A DNA stretch of 64,000 nucleotides from Effrenium voratum (Eukaryota > Sar > Dinophyceae > Suessiales > Symbiodiniaceae). Location of the stretch: positions 1,146,033 to 1,210,032 of the forward strand of contig CAUJNA010000458.1 of NCBI GenBank assembly GCA_963377175.1, written 5' to 3'. This document shows, in pieces, positions 41,784 through 52,157 of this stretch. The notes beneath the pieces were generated by a model, which was not told the origin of the DNA, did no database searches, and saw nothing but the letters and a program-made list of their open reading frames with translations. A program made the translations under genes and the position numbers. Each line of letters opens with the position of its first letter. Position 1 is the first letter of the stretch.

Positions 41784-43396
41784 GTCTTCTTTTGGGCTTT
41801 ACTGGGCTTGTTGAGCAACTGCTGAATTTTCCTTCCTGTCGCTGAGTCTGCTGGAATCAACTGTCCACCATTTTGATCAAGAACAGCCATCCTTCCATGG
41901 TTGAGGCATTTGTAAGCTGAAACCAACGGTTTGTGTACCGGTGCTAATGGCCCTGTGACTTTACACCTGGAACCTGTTTCACTCTTACCTTGAAACGTCC
42001 CGGTTCCGGTCCCAGGGACCAGTTCCCCCGATGCTGTCTTGAACATCATCTGGGCTCCTTCCTTAGTGGGGATGCGGTCTTTCCAATCCACTGGAATAGC
42101 AGTTTGAGCAGCCCCCGTATCAAGGTTGAACCGAACCCAGTTTGGGTCTTTCGGGGACTCTCCCTGGGTGAATGCACCCAGCTCAAACATTCCCACTTCG
42201 GCCTCCGGTTGTTCTTCTTGGTCTCCAGCTTCGTAGTCGGCGTCCTCGAATCCTGCCACATGCTTCTGCTTGGAGCCAGACTTCCCTGAGCCTTTGGAAC
42301 CTTTTCCATCCTTCTTCTTGCTCCAACACTCGGCCGCTCTATGGCCGGTCTTACCACAGTTGAAGCATGCTCCTGCGGACCCTGAGCTGCCTGAACCACT
42401 GCCTTTACCTTTTCCCTTGCTGTCCTTACCTTTTCCTTTGCCTTTGCCTCCACCTTTGTCCTTTCCCTTGCCTTTGCCTCCTTTCGAACCTTTCGAGCCT
42501 TTGACCAGCGAGTTGAGCACCTTCGTGATGGCGTCCACGTCCATCGGAGCGGGGCCTTGCCCCGATCTCGAAGCCCCACTGGACCCCGGTCGATGGATCG
42601 TCCCCTTTGCTCCCGTGACTGTTTCAATCAGAACCTCAATCTCCTGTTTCATTTCCTCATAGGTTCCCAGCCGGTTCTTGTTCAGAATGAGGTGGCGCTC
42701 AATGTCGGTTGGAACCAGAAGTTCTAGGGACGTACACTTTATGTCCTGAGAGAGGATTTCCCTCTCGCCCCTTTCGTTCCTTCTGGCCTCATATCGGCGC
42801 ATCAAATCATCTAGTTGTTCCATGGCCGGTCGAACTGCTTCCCAAGACTTAACTCTTTCGGGGTTGAGGATGGCCCTTAGGATGTTCCTCTTCCTACCTG
42901 CGGTGAGGGGGTCCCATCTCCTGTTAAGCCTTCGCCATGCCTCATACCCGTTCTTGGCATTGATGACCAGATCTTCGGACTCATGAGTAGTAAGGGATGA
43001 CAACAACCTATACAGTTGGTCTCCCTTATCATCCAGTCCGGCCATTCCCAGTTCGCCTCCATGTTCCTCTTCTACCTTTTCAACAGTGATCTCCTCATCC
43101 TGATCAACTACCCATTCAAGGATTGACTGGAAACTGGATCCAAAGATTGCCGTTGTGAGGTTCACCACAGACCGGGCCCATCTACGGAAGTGGCCGTCAT
43201 CATTGGAAAAGACTTCCGGTCTTCCAATCCCTTTGGTGTCTATCAACAACTTCCTATCGCCTTTCTGCAGGCTTGTAGCTAACCTACCAAGGTTCTCTGC
43301 CAAAGCAGCTATACCTGCCTGGCCTTGCCTAAGAAGTTGATTCTCCTGTGACAACCGCTCAACTGCCTGCTGCAACTCTCGCACTGTTTCCTCCAT
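41690..43396 (-). CDS. Gag-protease
   Basis: 568 residues from ATG 43396 (MEETVRELQQAVERLSQENQ, a coiled-coil start). Residues about 50-260 are the capsid-like gag region (YEAWRRLNRRW, RRYEARRNERGER). A Gly/Lys-rich linker follows, then a zinc knuckle CFNCGKTGHRAAEC (344-357, CX2CX4HX4C). A retroviral aspartic protease follows, with FNLDTGAAQTAIP (DTG at 426-428). The TAA at 41690 comes eight codons after a -1 slippery heptamer, so downstream pol may be made by frameshifting. Confidence 0.93.
   Translation of the reverse strand: MEETVRELQQAVERLSQENQLLRQGQAGIAALAENLGRLATSLQKGDRKLLIDTKGIGRPEVFSNDDGHFRRWARSVVNLTTAIFGSSFQSILEWVVDQDEEITVEKVEEEHGGELGMAGLDDKGDQLYRLLSSLTTHESEDLVINAKNGYEAWRRLNRRWDPLTAGRKRNILRAILNPERVKSWEAVRPAMEQLDDLMRRYEARRNERGEREILSQDIKCTSLELLVPTDIERHLILNKNRLGTYEEMKQEIEVLIETVTGAKGTIHRPGSSGASRSGQGPAPMDVDAITKVLNSLVKGSKGSKGGKGKGKDKGGGKGKGKGKDSKGKGKGSGSGSSGSAGACFNCGKTGHRAAECWSKKKDGKGSKGSGKSGSKQKHVAGFEDADYEAGDQEEQPEAEVGMFELGAFTQGESPKDPNWVRFNLDTGAAQTAIPVDWKDRIPTKEGAQMMFKTASGELVPGTGTGTFQGKSETGSRCKVTGPLAPVHKPLVSAYKCLNHGRMAVLDQNGGQLIPADSATGRKIQQLLNKPSKAQKKTWLPIYQEKGVYNFYLKSEDCSGFGRQSSEA
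41714..41720 (-). promoter_or_regulatory. Candidate -1 ribosomal frameshift heptamer
   Basis: Minus-strand G GGT TTT in the gag-pro frame is a canonical X XXY YYZ heptamer. A -1 shift here gives GGG TTT TGG ACG, which is the integrase frame. The integrase ORF has no ATG near its 5' end (it opens on TTG), consistent with expression by fusion. A small hairpin (GGAC/GTCC) starts one base after the heptamer; a stronger structure was not worked out. Confidence 0.55.
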
Positions 43397-43426
43397 GCCT
43401 TATATCCGGTGCCAAGCACCGGGAGG

Positions 43427-45009
43427 TCAGTCCGCCTTCCCGGACTCTTCTGTACTATAGTACGACCCCGAGCTCGATCCGCTTTTCGGCTCCGGCGCCG
43501 GTTGATCGTGAAGGTGCACACTGCCCTCGGTCTCGCTCAGGGGTGTGGCCGGCGACGGAGTCGGTGGCGGAGGTGGCGGCCGCTTCGGCGGGTGCTTCGG
43601 CCGAGCCAGCGAAACCTTCGGCTCGCTCTTGGGCTTCTCGATGTGGGCCTTCTCCTTGAGCACCCGCTTCGGCTTTGGCGGTGGAGGTGGTACCCTTGCC
43701 TCTACAGCCGCTTTTGCAGGAGGTGGCTTCACCTGAGGCTTCGCGATGGCTTCCGGTACCGACTTTGAGGTCGTTCCTACCGGTGCGCGCCTCCTTGCCG
43801 CCCCTTTTGCAATTGCTGCGGCCCTGGCCAACAATGATGGCCTCTGAAGGCGAGTCCTCTCGTCGCACGAGGAGCACGGGTTCCCCAACCCGTCCAGTTG
43901 CAGCACACTCTGCTGGATGGCTCTGGCCACCGAGCCCGTTGCTCCGGCTCGGTATGCAGCTTCTGCCGATGCCGCCTTCCTGAGGCGGTAGTTCGAGGCC
44001 AGGTTCTGCTCGCTCGTCCCTTCACCGCGGGATGTCCTTGCCACCGCAAGCTCTTGTATGTTCCTGTGCACCGTAACCCGTCGGCCGAGAGCTTTGGCTG
44101 CCTCGGCGACCGGTGCCAGCAGCTCGGGCTCAGCGCCCGGTGAAGGCTCCTTTCCTTGGGCCTTTGTGAATCCCTTCGGCGGTGTCTTCGGAGCAGGGCT
44201 GGACTTAGGCGGGGACTTCGGTGGTGTCTTGGGCTGCACCCGGCGCCTCTTCCAGGGCGCCTGCCCGAAGTTCTCGATCTCCTCCTGGAGCTCCGCGGAT
44301 GGCTCTTCCTGCTTCTTCTGCGCGAGCTTCAGGAGGCCTTTGAGGATCCTAAAGTGCCGACTGTTTTGGCTTCTCCTCTTGTCTTTGCCAGTCGCACTCT
44401 GCCACCACCGAGATCCTGACGACCTAGGCGTGTGAGCGACCTTGGGCTCGGGCTCAGGCTGGATCCTGCCCTGGCTGCCCCAATCGCCCCACACGCTCTC
44501 GTCCTCGCTCTTCTGCTCCAGGTCGAAGTCCGTGGCCTCGGGCTCAAACTGCTTCTTCTGCGGCGGGTGGAGGTCCTCCTTCTTGTCCTCGTTGGTGTAT
44601 TGTTCCAGCTCCTCCTCCTTCTCCTCTGCCCGGCTTCCTCGAGCCGGTTCTGGGCCCCTGTGGCCACTTGGCAGAGCCTCTGGCGAGGAGATGCAGCCTG
44701 GGATCCTCCCCAGTCTGCTTCTGACTCAGCGGCAGGCTCAGCGGACAGGGTCTCTTCCTCTTCTTCACTCGGAGGGGCAACTAGTTCCGGCCTCTCCTCC
44801 GGCAGCTCTTCCGCTGCCCCGGTCTCCTCGACCGGCTCTGCGGCTTTGCCTTTGCCGCGAGCGGGCCGCCTCCACGGCGGCTCCTCCTTGTTGCTCTTGC
44901 CCCTGCCCTTCTTGCCCTTGCTCTTGCCCTTCTTGCCCCTGTTCTTGCCCTTGGGCCCCTCGTACGGCTTTCCAAACCAAATGGACCGTCGAGGCTCACC
45001 CGCTACCAT
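43427..45009 (-). CDS. Extra 5' ORF of the retrotransposon (ORF0), frame broken
   Basis: The ATG uses the last LTR base and the first two primer-site bases (45009-45007): MVAGEPRRSIWFGKPYEG, then a Lys/Gly-rich stretch, an acidic stretch and TGAQNRLEEA. At about 44625 the coding texture moves to the -1 frame (EEKEEELEQYTNEDKKED) and runs to a TGA at 43427: first a Pro/Lys-rich segment, then a helical part (SNYRLRKAASAEAAYR, CSSCDERTRLQRPSLLARA), then Pro-rich. It ends 31 bases before gag, in the same frame as gag but separated by stops. No domain recognised; basic and Pro-rich, so possibly nucleic-acid binding or capsid-associated. Without the frame break it would be about 525 residues. Confidence 0.6.
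44995..45008 (-). promoter_or_regulatory. Primer binding site, initiator tRNA-Met type
   Basis: TGGTAGCGGGTGAG begins on the base after the 5' LTR. TGGTAGCG is complementary to the CGCUACCA end of eukaryotic initiator tRNA-Met, the usual primer of copia/Ty1 elements. Confidence 0.85.
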
Positions 45010-45122
45010 CAAAACACAATATCTCGGCTCTGGGGTGCACTGCGGAGCGCACCCTTTTCTTGAGCCAAAACCACACGGAGTGCAATCAGCGCATTGGGCA
45101 ATTATGACTATACATATCATGA
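45009..45122 (-). repeat. 5' LTR (114 bp) with spliced-leader-like sequence
   Basis: It reads TCATGATATG... to ...GTGTTTTGA on the minus strand and is identical to the 3' LTR. Ends are fixed by the adjacent primer site and target duplication. The termini are TC...GA rather than the usual TG...CA. Inside it (45059-45079) is TCCGT-GTGG-TTTTGGCTCAAG, which matches the dinoflagellate spliced leader except in the middle. A 6-bp stem (GGGTGC/GCACCC) follows it. Confidence 0.95.
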
Positions 45123-45127
45123 GCAAC
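45123..45127. repeat. Target-site duplication, right copy (GCAAC)
   Basis: GCAAC directly abuts the outer end of the 5' LTR. Confidence 0.9.
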
Positions 45128-45647
45128 ACAAACATCAAGAAAAATAAACCACTCTCGCCCATGAATTGGCGCCTGGAAATGCACCTCATCACATTGATGG
45201 CTCTTTCCCCTCCAGCAAAACATCGGGAAACGGGGGTTTTCTTCCATCCTACATGGCTGAAGATCCTGGCTGTCCAGCCAAAGGCCGGGCGCTTTTGGGG
45301 CGCCCCGAGATCTTGCGAAGTGAAGCTTCTGCACAAATGGCCCGTCTTACGGCTGAGCATCTAGAGGCATGCGTCATCACTCAACTTCATACATACTGAA
45401 GCTGGACGCCTGGTGATTTTCGGAGAAAATTCGTTGAGTCCCCACGCAATGAGGTACGGAAATTAACGCATTTCCTTGATTTGGCTAGGCAACTCAGTGA
45501 AGGCAGAGAGGCGACATTGGCAACCCCAGGCTGGAGAGTGTGCTTCCCACACATCGTGGCACCAATGGTTGTCGGCATAGCTCCGTAGCAAGCTGGGAGA
45601 TGCAGCTTGCCTGTGGCTCATGGAAACTTGGAAGCCTAGAGACCCTC
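45128..45647. other. No gene assigned; right flank of the retrotransposon
   Basis: Host sequence between the element and the next minus-strand exon. A plus-strand frame (about 45260-45399) has weak coding look. Not supported further. Confidence 0.4.
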
Positions 45648-45779
45648 TCAGTTGGGTGCCAATTTTTGTGCACGGATTTCCGAAGCCATTTGTCCAGCCC
45701 CCTCCAGCCGTGCGGCTGAGTCCCGGCTGGCCTCGCTGCTCAAGTTCTCGCCCGTCTCCTGTCCAATGCCGGGTTCCCT
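45648..45779 (-). CDS. Probable terminal exon, unknown protein
   Basis: Acceptor GTGCTTAG, then 43 codons: REPGIGQETGENLSSEASRD, SAARLEGAGQMASEIRAQKL, APN and a TGA at 45650-45648. Helical, charged texture. It would be a last exon on the minus strand, downstream of the 46907-47011 exon; phases (0 and 0) are compatible. Confidence 0.45.
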   Translation of the reverse strand, partial: REPGIGQETGENLSSEASRDSAARLEGAGQMASEIRAQKLAPN

Positions 45780-46906
45780 CTAAGCACCGCTTTCGGTGTT
45801 TGTCGCCTCCACCAAAGCCCACAAATGCCTATTGATATTCATATGTGATGGATTTTTTCAACCGTTTGGGGAATTTGGCACGTCTTGAACGGGTCGCTAG
45901 GGGCACGTGCAACAAAACGGCCACTCCTCGTCGGAAGTCGGATGATTGTCCGGCGGTTGATAGTCCGCATCGCGGCCATCAGGAGGCAGCCAGGACATGG
46001 CATGAAGGCCGTGCATGTAGAGCCGATGCGGCCAGGGAACTGCTGAAGTGAAATGCAGTTTGATGTGGCTGCCTCTACACCCCAATCTCTGGACCTGTCA
46101 TACTTATTATTGTGGGAACTGGTCAGTACATCTCTGCTCGTTTTGCGTCTGTGATGCGGATGCAGGGCCTGGCAAAGCTACGGCTAAACAAAAGCTGTCC
46201 TACTGTCATAAGAAGCTGCCAGGTATGTCTTGCATTTTTGGAGGGTCTTGACAAAGCTTGGGGTGGCTACGGTTGGGCTCTTGTAGCCCGGACTGGGTTG
46301 TGGCACCTTGACCCGGTTAAACCGGGAAATGCGGAACGTGTGAGACCTTCATGGCGGCATGGGGCAGCGGCGCGGGGCTCTCTTTTTGACCTCAACCAGC
46401 AAAAAAACGCCAAAACACTGGACAAACCCAGCTAATGTTGGACGGTGACCCATGCTGACAAGTGCAAAGATGTGAGTGAGTGTGTCGGGCATCACAAACA
46501 GCTACGTCCTGCATCAGTTCAAAAACTTAACAAAGACGAAACAATTGGGCCCTGGCACGTGTCCCTAGATGCTCTGATATGTTCACGCAAAGTAGTTAAA
46601 GAGATGCAGGGCGACAGACCATATAGGTGCGTGGCAGGTGGCACGCACATGGTAGGGGGGTAAAATCCTTTCTTTGTACACTACTCAACTCTGCATGAAC
46701 CAACACCTGTGGGTGTGCTAGAAACCCCCTAATACGCGTTTGCCTCAGCAGGCACGCGCAAATCCCTGTTGCGTTCATCCAAGAAGATGTCTGCGTGAAC
46801 ATGCAAGGCATAGGCTCTTTGCTTCGCGGATGGAAACGCATTGGAAACTGCAGCGCTTCCTTTCAGCCAGTAGAAAACCCTTTCTAAGCAACGGCAAATG
46901 CGTGAC

Positions 46907-47011
46907 CTCCCCGTAGCTGTCTGGAAGCTCGCGATTGCCAAAAAGGCCATCGCGCCTGGGAGGGCAGTAGTTCTCTGAGAAGAAGCCCTGGATCTTGGAG
47001 GCCAGCTTCTC
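46907..47011 (-). CDS. Probable internal exon, unknown protein
   Basis: Exactly 35 codons between GGCGTAG and a GT donor (GTCACG): EKLASKIQGFFSENYCPPRR, DGLFGNRELPDSYGE. The texture is clearly protein-like. Family not recognised; by position it could be the 3' part of the M16 peptidase gene or a separate gene. Confidence 0.5.
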
Positions 47012-47129
47012 CTACGCCGATTGTCCGTGAAACTGCACCAATGAACGCAAGCCTTTCCAATGTTGCTCGCCTGTGCCGTGTCCAAGTTGCATACTTCTCA
47101 CATTCCGCAAGCCGTGAGTAAGACATACA

Positions 47130-47243
47130 TTTAGATATATATGTATATATATATAATATATATGTGTACAGCCTCTACACATATCTATATGTATAGATAT
47201 GTATACATCTTTATGTATGTATACACATATATATATATATAGG
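47130..47243. repeat. TA microsatellite, left of TIR element
   Basis: TATATATGTATATA-type sequence up to the first base of the inverted repeat. Confidence 0.85.
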
Positions 47244-47696
47244 GGTATACTCCCTTTTCGCGCCCCGCACCACTGTTTCTGTCCCCAATCTCCTGCCCCA
47301 GCGATCTGCTCTCGGCTCCGAGGGGGTCTGGGGGGGGGTGGGGGGTGTTTTCACACACGACCAGATGCGTGGACCAACGTACACACTTTTGCACCTTAAG
47401 CATTTTCTGCACCCTCACGCTCAGGGGGGGGTGGGGGGTGGTGGGGGGGGTGCTTTCATTCACGACCAAGCGCATGCCAGACACAGCCTACACATTCGCA
47501 GGCGACATAACTTCCCTCACATCAAGGTTTTACAAGAGCACTGCACTGATCTGTACTAGCTTGACGTGCCATGGAGCCCACAGCAGCGCAGTTGCGCTTC
47601 AGCATGGTTTTCCTTCAGCTTCTGCATATTGGGCGTTTCCGTGGCTGGGCTTCCTTGGTCCGCTTCTTTACTGCGGGGCGCGAAAGGGAGTATACC
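47244..47696. mobile_element. Terminal-inverted-repeat element between TA tracts
   Basis: The left end GGTATACTCCCTTTTCGCGC (continuing CCCGCA, 47244-47269) is matched by its reverse complement at 47672-47696 with one A fewer. Both ends sit directly inside TA-rich tracts (47130-47243 and 47697-47760). It has no transposase, so it looks like a non-autonomous MITE of about 450 bp. Inside are two direct copies (from about 47330 and 47423) of a G-rich run followed by TTTCA..CACGACCA, about 93 bp apart. Confidence 0.7.
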
Positions 47697-47697
47697 G

Positions 47698-47729
<32 letters not shown>

Positions 47730-47760
47730 GTATTTATTTATTCATGCATTTATTTATGTA
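47697..47760. repeat. TA / TTTA microsatellite, right of TIR element
   Basis: GATATATATA... then TATTTATT units, starting directly after the right inverted repeat. Confidence 0.85.
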
Positions 47761-50103
47761 TTTATGCTACCCCCCCTTTTTCACTGCCTACCTTTCTATA
47801 TACAACTACCCAAAACCTCTTATTTTGTAAAATTTGGAGCCGGGGTGTCCTCCAACATGATGAATTCCTTTCCAAATAGGATCTTCCTCAAATTGGACTG
47901 GAATTTTGAATAGATCTGAGTAAGGACATAGTTCAATGGAACTTCAAAGGTCAACCAGAATTTCAATATGATTCCTGTCCCAGCAAGTGTTGGCTCGGAA
48001 CTGAAGACGAACTTAAATACACTTTATACGGACAGAAACTAACTGACCTTTGAAGAGAAAGTAATTCCCAAGTGTGACTCAAGTTTGAATAGAACTTAGT
48101 ACGGAAAGAATTCGACTGGCCTCTGAAGATATTTGTAAATTGACACTCATTTCTCCGCCGCCTCTAGGTGAACCTGCAGTGTTTAACACCTGACCTGCTT
48201 TTTCTGCCAAGGAACTCAACCCCTTCAAGCACTCCCTCCTCCTCCTCTGAGCGGCTGGTCCACGTTGATTGCTGCTGCTTTTGGGGCTTCCTTCGCGCCA
48301 TAGACTGGGCAGGAACTTTGAAGAAGTCTTGGAGCAAGCAACTTCGCTGCCGCAAGCGTGCGCAGAGCGTTCTTCTGCGTTATTGTCGGGGCGTTGCTCG
48401 ACCAGCACCTGGCATGACACGCCTTATGGTTTTTCTTTCTGGGAGACACAGCCGAACGCACAAAAAGTTGCGCCACCAGGCTACATGAGCGAGGTTACAC
48501 TGAAAAAACTGCGGCCACAGAGCAAGCTCTGTCAGTGTTCTAAGACAAGTAGAGGTCGCGCTGAAAAAGCAATACGAAACTGCTGCCCTGACCTGTCATT
48601 GCTGGAACACGCATGACAAGGTCCCGCATCTCATTGTGGACTTCACGGCAAACTGCATAAGTTCTGACCTTCTTCGAGCCGCTCCAACTCCGTGTTGCAC
48701 TTGGTCAGAACTTAGCACACAACAGCAGGAACCAGGAACCTCTTTTCTCTCCCCTCCAGCATCTTCAGGGCCCACCCAACTGTTTGAGCCAAAGCCACAT
48801 AACATTGCGAGCCCGAAACTCAACCGCTCTTTTCACATGAACTTCTCGAAGACAGCTTACAGCCACTGTGGGCTGTCCAACTTTTGCCAAGCATCCCCGC
48901 GCAGGCTTGCTGCTAGCAGCAAGGTCAGGCTGCTCTGACTCAGCAATCTTGGCCAAGTTCAGCGGCGGGCGTCGCGACGAGCAGCGTGCGCAGTAAATTC
49001 TGGTCATTGGCTATGAAGGGCCAAGGCCCATTCTGGCTTCTTGTTGCGAAGGCACGCCCTTGGTCTCAAACAAAACGCCCGTGATTTTGGTGGCATTGGG
49101 GTGGACCTGAGCCCCCCCACAAAACCCACAAGTGAGTCGAACAAGCGTCATATGCGTCAATGCAATGGTGGTCCTACTTTGCTTTGGACCCCTGCTATTC
49201 ACTGCGCAGCCGCTTCGTATTTGAAGACACTGCGCCTGCTGCAGGACCAACCGCGCAAGTCAAACCTCAAACAAGGAAGGCCCAAGACTTGCAAGCCTCA
49301 ACGTGCTTTCAAGAGTCCCATTCCGTCGTGTATGTTGCGCCGTGCGGTTCAGGTACGCGACAGCCCCGGGCAGCCGTGAGCGCGTGTGGGCCCATTGGAG
49401 AGACACAGATGCGTGGGCAGTTGCGTTGGCAGTTGCCATTAAAGCTCAAGATAGAGTGGGCATGACAAATGATGGTTGCAAAGAAAACCCAACATCTCGC
49501 AGTCCTCGACCTTCTCTCTTACGAGGTCTTTTTCTTTTGATTTCTATATGGGCGTCAGCATAGCCTCATCCAACCTGGGATATTTTTTCCCAGAGCTGAG
49601 GTCAACTCACCATGACAACGTGAGGCTACCTTCACCCCCAAACTTCTCCGCATCAATAAAACCTAAGGAGGGTGCCAGCACTCCTGACTATCTTCCCCTC
49701 TCTCAGTTTTTGTTCAACATCAGGTTCCACAAGCCGTTTCGCTATCTTCCCCGCCAAACCCCTAAAGGTCAGGGTCACCACCAAGTAGGGTTGGAACCCA
49801 AACACCAGTTCCAGCTTGGCCTCGCCCAAAGGGGCGACTGCCTAGGCTTGGCCTTCAGCGCCTTTGGTGCATCATCACCGCCCGCGCAACCATTACTCAA
49901 GTTGGGGGAAGGCTGAAAACACTGTAAATATGCAGCAACCCAGCTGCATTGCCAGCATCGTCGGCGCTTTCGGAAGCCCCTGTGTTTCGCACATCGCCTG
50001 CAGCCCTTGCATCGCCCGCATTTCGGGCGAGCCTTCCCCAAGACGCGGGCGCGCGCGCGTGCGCCGCACACACGCACTTGCGCAATGCGCGGGCTGCACG
50101 CAC

Positions 50104-50412
50104 GCAACCAAGCAACGACCCAACCAACCAACCAACGAACCAACCAACCAACCAGCCAGCCAGCCAGCCAGCCAACGAACCAACCAACCAACCAACCAAC
50201 CATCCATCCATGCCATCCATCCATGCCTTCCATCCATCCCCCATCCCAGCCATCCATCCATCCATCCCATCCGTCCGTCTGTCCACCATCCATCTATTCA
50301 GCCAGCCATCCATCCATCCATGCATCCACCCATCCATCCATCCATCCACCCATCCACCCATCCACCCATCCACCCATCCACCCACCCACCCACCCACCAT
50401 CCAGCCATCCAC
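50104..50412. repeat. CAAC / CCAG / CATC tetranucleotide array
   Basis: AACC units (about 50104-50205) pass through CCAGCCAG into CCATCCAT and CCACCCAT units. The compound array is open in several frames; the Trp/Gly/Asp-rich or Pro/His-rich ORFs are artefacts. Confidence 0.92.
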
Positions 50413-51938
50413 CACCCATCGCGCATGGCTCGGTTTCTTCCTTCCCTGGCGCGCGAGGCCGATGCGCGGAGCGGGAACATACAATGTAGCTTTAGTGTGG
50501 CTACAAAACTAATGGGGGTTTCTGTTGCTTCTCCTTTTTTGGCATGTGCAGGTTTTAGAGCTTTCATCTTCAGGATGTGGGTCTGTTCTTGTTGGGCCCA
50601 TGCAGGTTTCCGAGCTTGAAGCTGCAAAATGCATTGTGTGTTCAATGTTGCTTGCTATGTGTATTCGAAACCCAAAAAAACAGTGTTTTCAGACAAAGCC
50701 ATAGTTGAACCCGAAATCGAAATCCATTTTCGACTTATTGCCAATCCTCAACAAACAAAAACATCTGCTACCATAGGGAAGGTACTAACTCAACAAGAAA
50801 AGACGGTGTTTTACAGTGTTTCGGACACGTGGAAGAAAGAGACATGCAGAGTAGATATGACACTGTCCAACTAGAATAGAGAAAGGTAGGCCCTGTGGGG
50901 GTGATTATATACATATACGCACACATGCTACATATACACATACGTCTATAATGTGTACATATATATATATATATATACACAGAAACATTGTCCTCGGCAC
51001 TACAACGCATTCAGGCACGCCTTGTAGTGGGAGCGCAGAAGTCTCAAAATAAGAAAACATACACATGTGTATATATATATACATCGCGATCGAGCGCCGC
51101 AGTCACATTTGTTGCATGCGCCATCCTTCAGAGCCCTTCCCTGCCGGTTCCTTGTTGGTGCGACGCAGCGTGTGCTCATTTCCAGTGTGGAATCGACCCA
51201 TCTGGCTTCCATCCTGGGCTTCAGGTTAACAAGGCAACAATTGACCCAAGTGAGCTCCAACTCTGTACAAATGTGTCTTGTCTTGTAAAAACACCTTCGG
51301 GAGCCGGTTGCGAACTGCTTGAACCCACCAGACCCTGCACCAACTCACGTCCCTGTCCTTTTGAAACTGGTAGAAGTGACTGGGGCGTGAACAAATGAGG
51401 GCCATGCTTTGCTACAGACTACCTACTTTCGGCAATATCCTTTAGTATGAGTGTTGGTGATATGAAGTCAATTGGTCTTGAGTCATCCAATGAAGCCACA
51501 GTGCAGTTGGCACACCCTGGTGGATTCCCTCTATTCTGCAGGCACTAAGACATTGCGCTACCTGAATGTTAGCACAAAACATAGTGCGCACAGGGGTTCC
51601 TGGAATCAAACCTCCAGTATCATCGTTTGTTCGCTTACTATACACAAAGCACAATTCCCTGCTTCTCTCTTCCAATCGGTCACGGAAACCAGAGGGCTAT
51701 GTGTGTATGGGTATGCCACCACCACTTAGTGCTGTGTCGGTCAGGATGAATCTGTCCGTGTTCTTGGCTCAGTGCTGACGGGTGCAACCAGCCGGTTGCT
51801 TCCAGCAATTGGGAGAAGACATGCAAAATGGAATCTGTTGTCCTGAATGGTTGGCAATAAAACTCGATCATGCGTGCGTCCAAGCACCCGACATATGGTG
51901 CTGTTGTTGATAGTCTGCTTCATTCCAGAAAATACACC

Positions 51939-51954
51939 CCCCCCCCCCCCCAAT
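51939..51954. repeat. Poly-C run (about 16 C)
   Basis: An uninterrupted homopolymer, a potential assembly or slippage point. Confidence 0.9.
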
Positions 51955-52061
51955 GATACACCATAATGTTTCCGGACCGGACCTCAAACAATGCTTGCAG
52001 TACATACTTGCCAGAGGGATCAAAGGGTTTGTGCCCCTGAATTGAAAACAAAAACACATGC

Positions 52062-52157
52062 GATCCAAGGTGCAGCTGCCATGAAGTTGATCAACTGGTG
52101 CACCTGCCACTCTTGGCTCTTGCGGTTTTTGTTGTGCTCGCTGTCCACTGCCCTCAC
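52062..52157 (-). CDS. M16 peptidase exon (AVDSEHNKN)
   Basis: Acceptor TTTGCCAG; VRAVDSEHNKNRKSQEWQVH then QLINFMAAAP. It matches Rev.AVdSEh.kN..D.wr..ql. The Glu of DSE is the third zinc ligand. The 3' edge is approximate. Confidence 0.85.

Larger units (their letters stand above)
37191..45122 (-). mobile_element. Ty1/copia-type LTR retrotransposon, 7,932 bp
   Basis: Complete on the minus strand: 5' LTR (45009-45122), primer site, extra ORF, gag-protease, integrase, methyltransferase-like domain, reverse transcriptase, RNase H, polypurine tract, 3' LTR (37191-37304). Integrase before reverse transcriptase places it in Ty1/copia. The two 114-bp LTRs are identical as read and GCAAC is duplicated at both edges, so the insertion looks recent. 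The pol style (HGDDF at the RT active site, SPPC domain between integrase and RT) is the type abundant in dinoflagellates. At least two frame breaks (about 44625 and about 39235) suggest this copy may be non-autonomous, apart from the possible programmed frameshift at 41714-41720. Confidence 0.95.
47765..52055. other. Mostly non-coding; exons not resolved
   Basis: Probably introns of the minus-strand peptidase gene or an intergenic region. A short minus frame near 49340-49370 (EPHGATYTTEW) resembles the (E)WYGT.Y stretch of insulysins but cannot be bounded. Frames at 48.2 and 48.7 kb are ambiguous. It contains the CAAC/CATC repeat and two TA patches (50945-50981, 51070-51083). Confidence 0.35.

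Noticed and set aside
49900..50060. Cys-rich minus-strand frame resembling a CXXC zinc finger ([11 protein letters not shown])
   Set aside because: Spacing does not match the CXXC domain and it borders a tetranucleotide repeat; likely chance.
51960..52037. Possible next M16 exon (GHKPFDPSGKYVLQAL)
   Set aside because: It would leave an intron of only about 24 bases after the 52062 exon edge; not accepted without transcript support.
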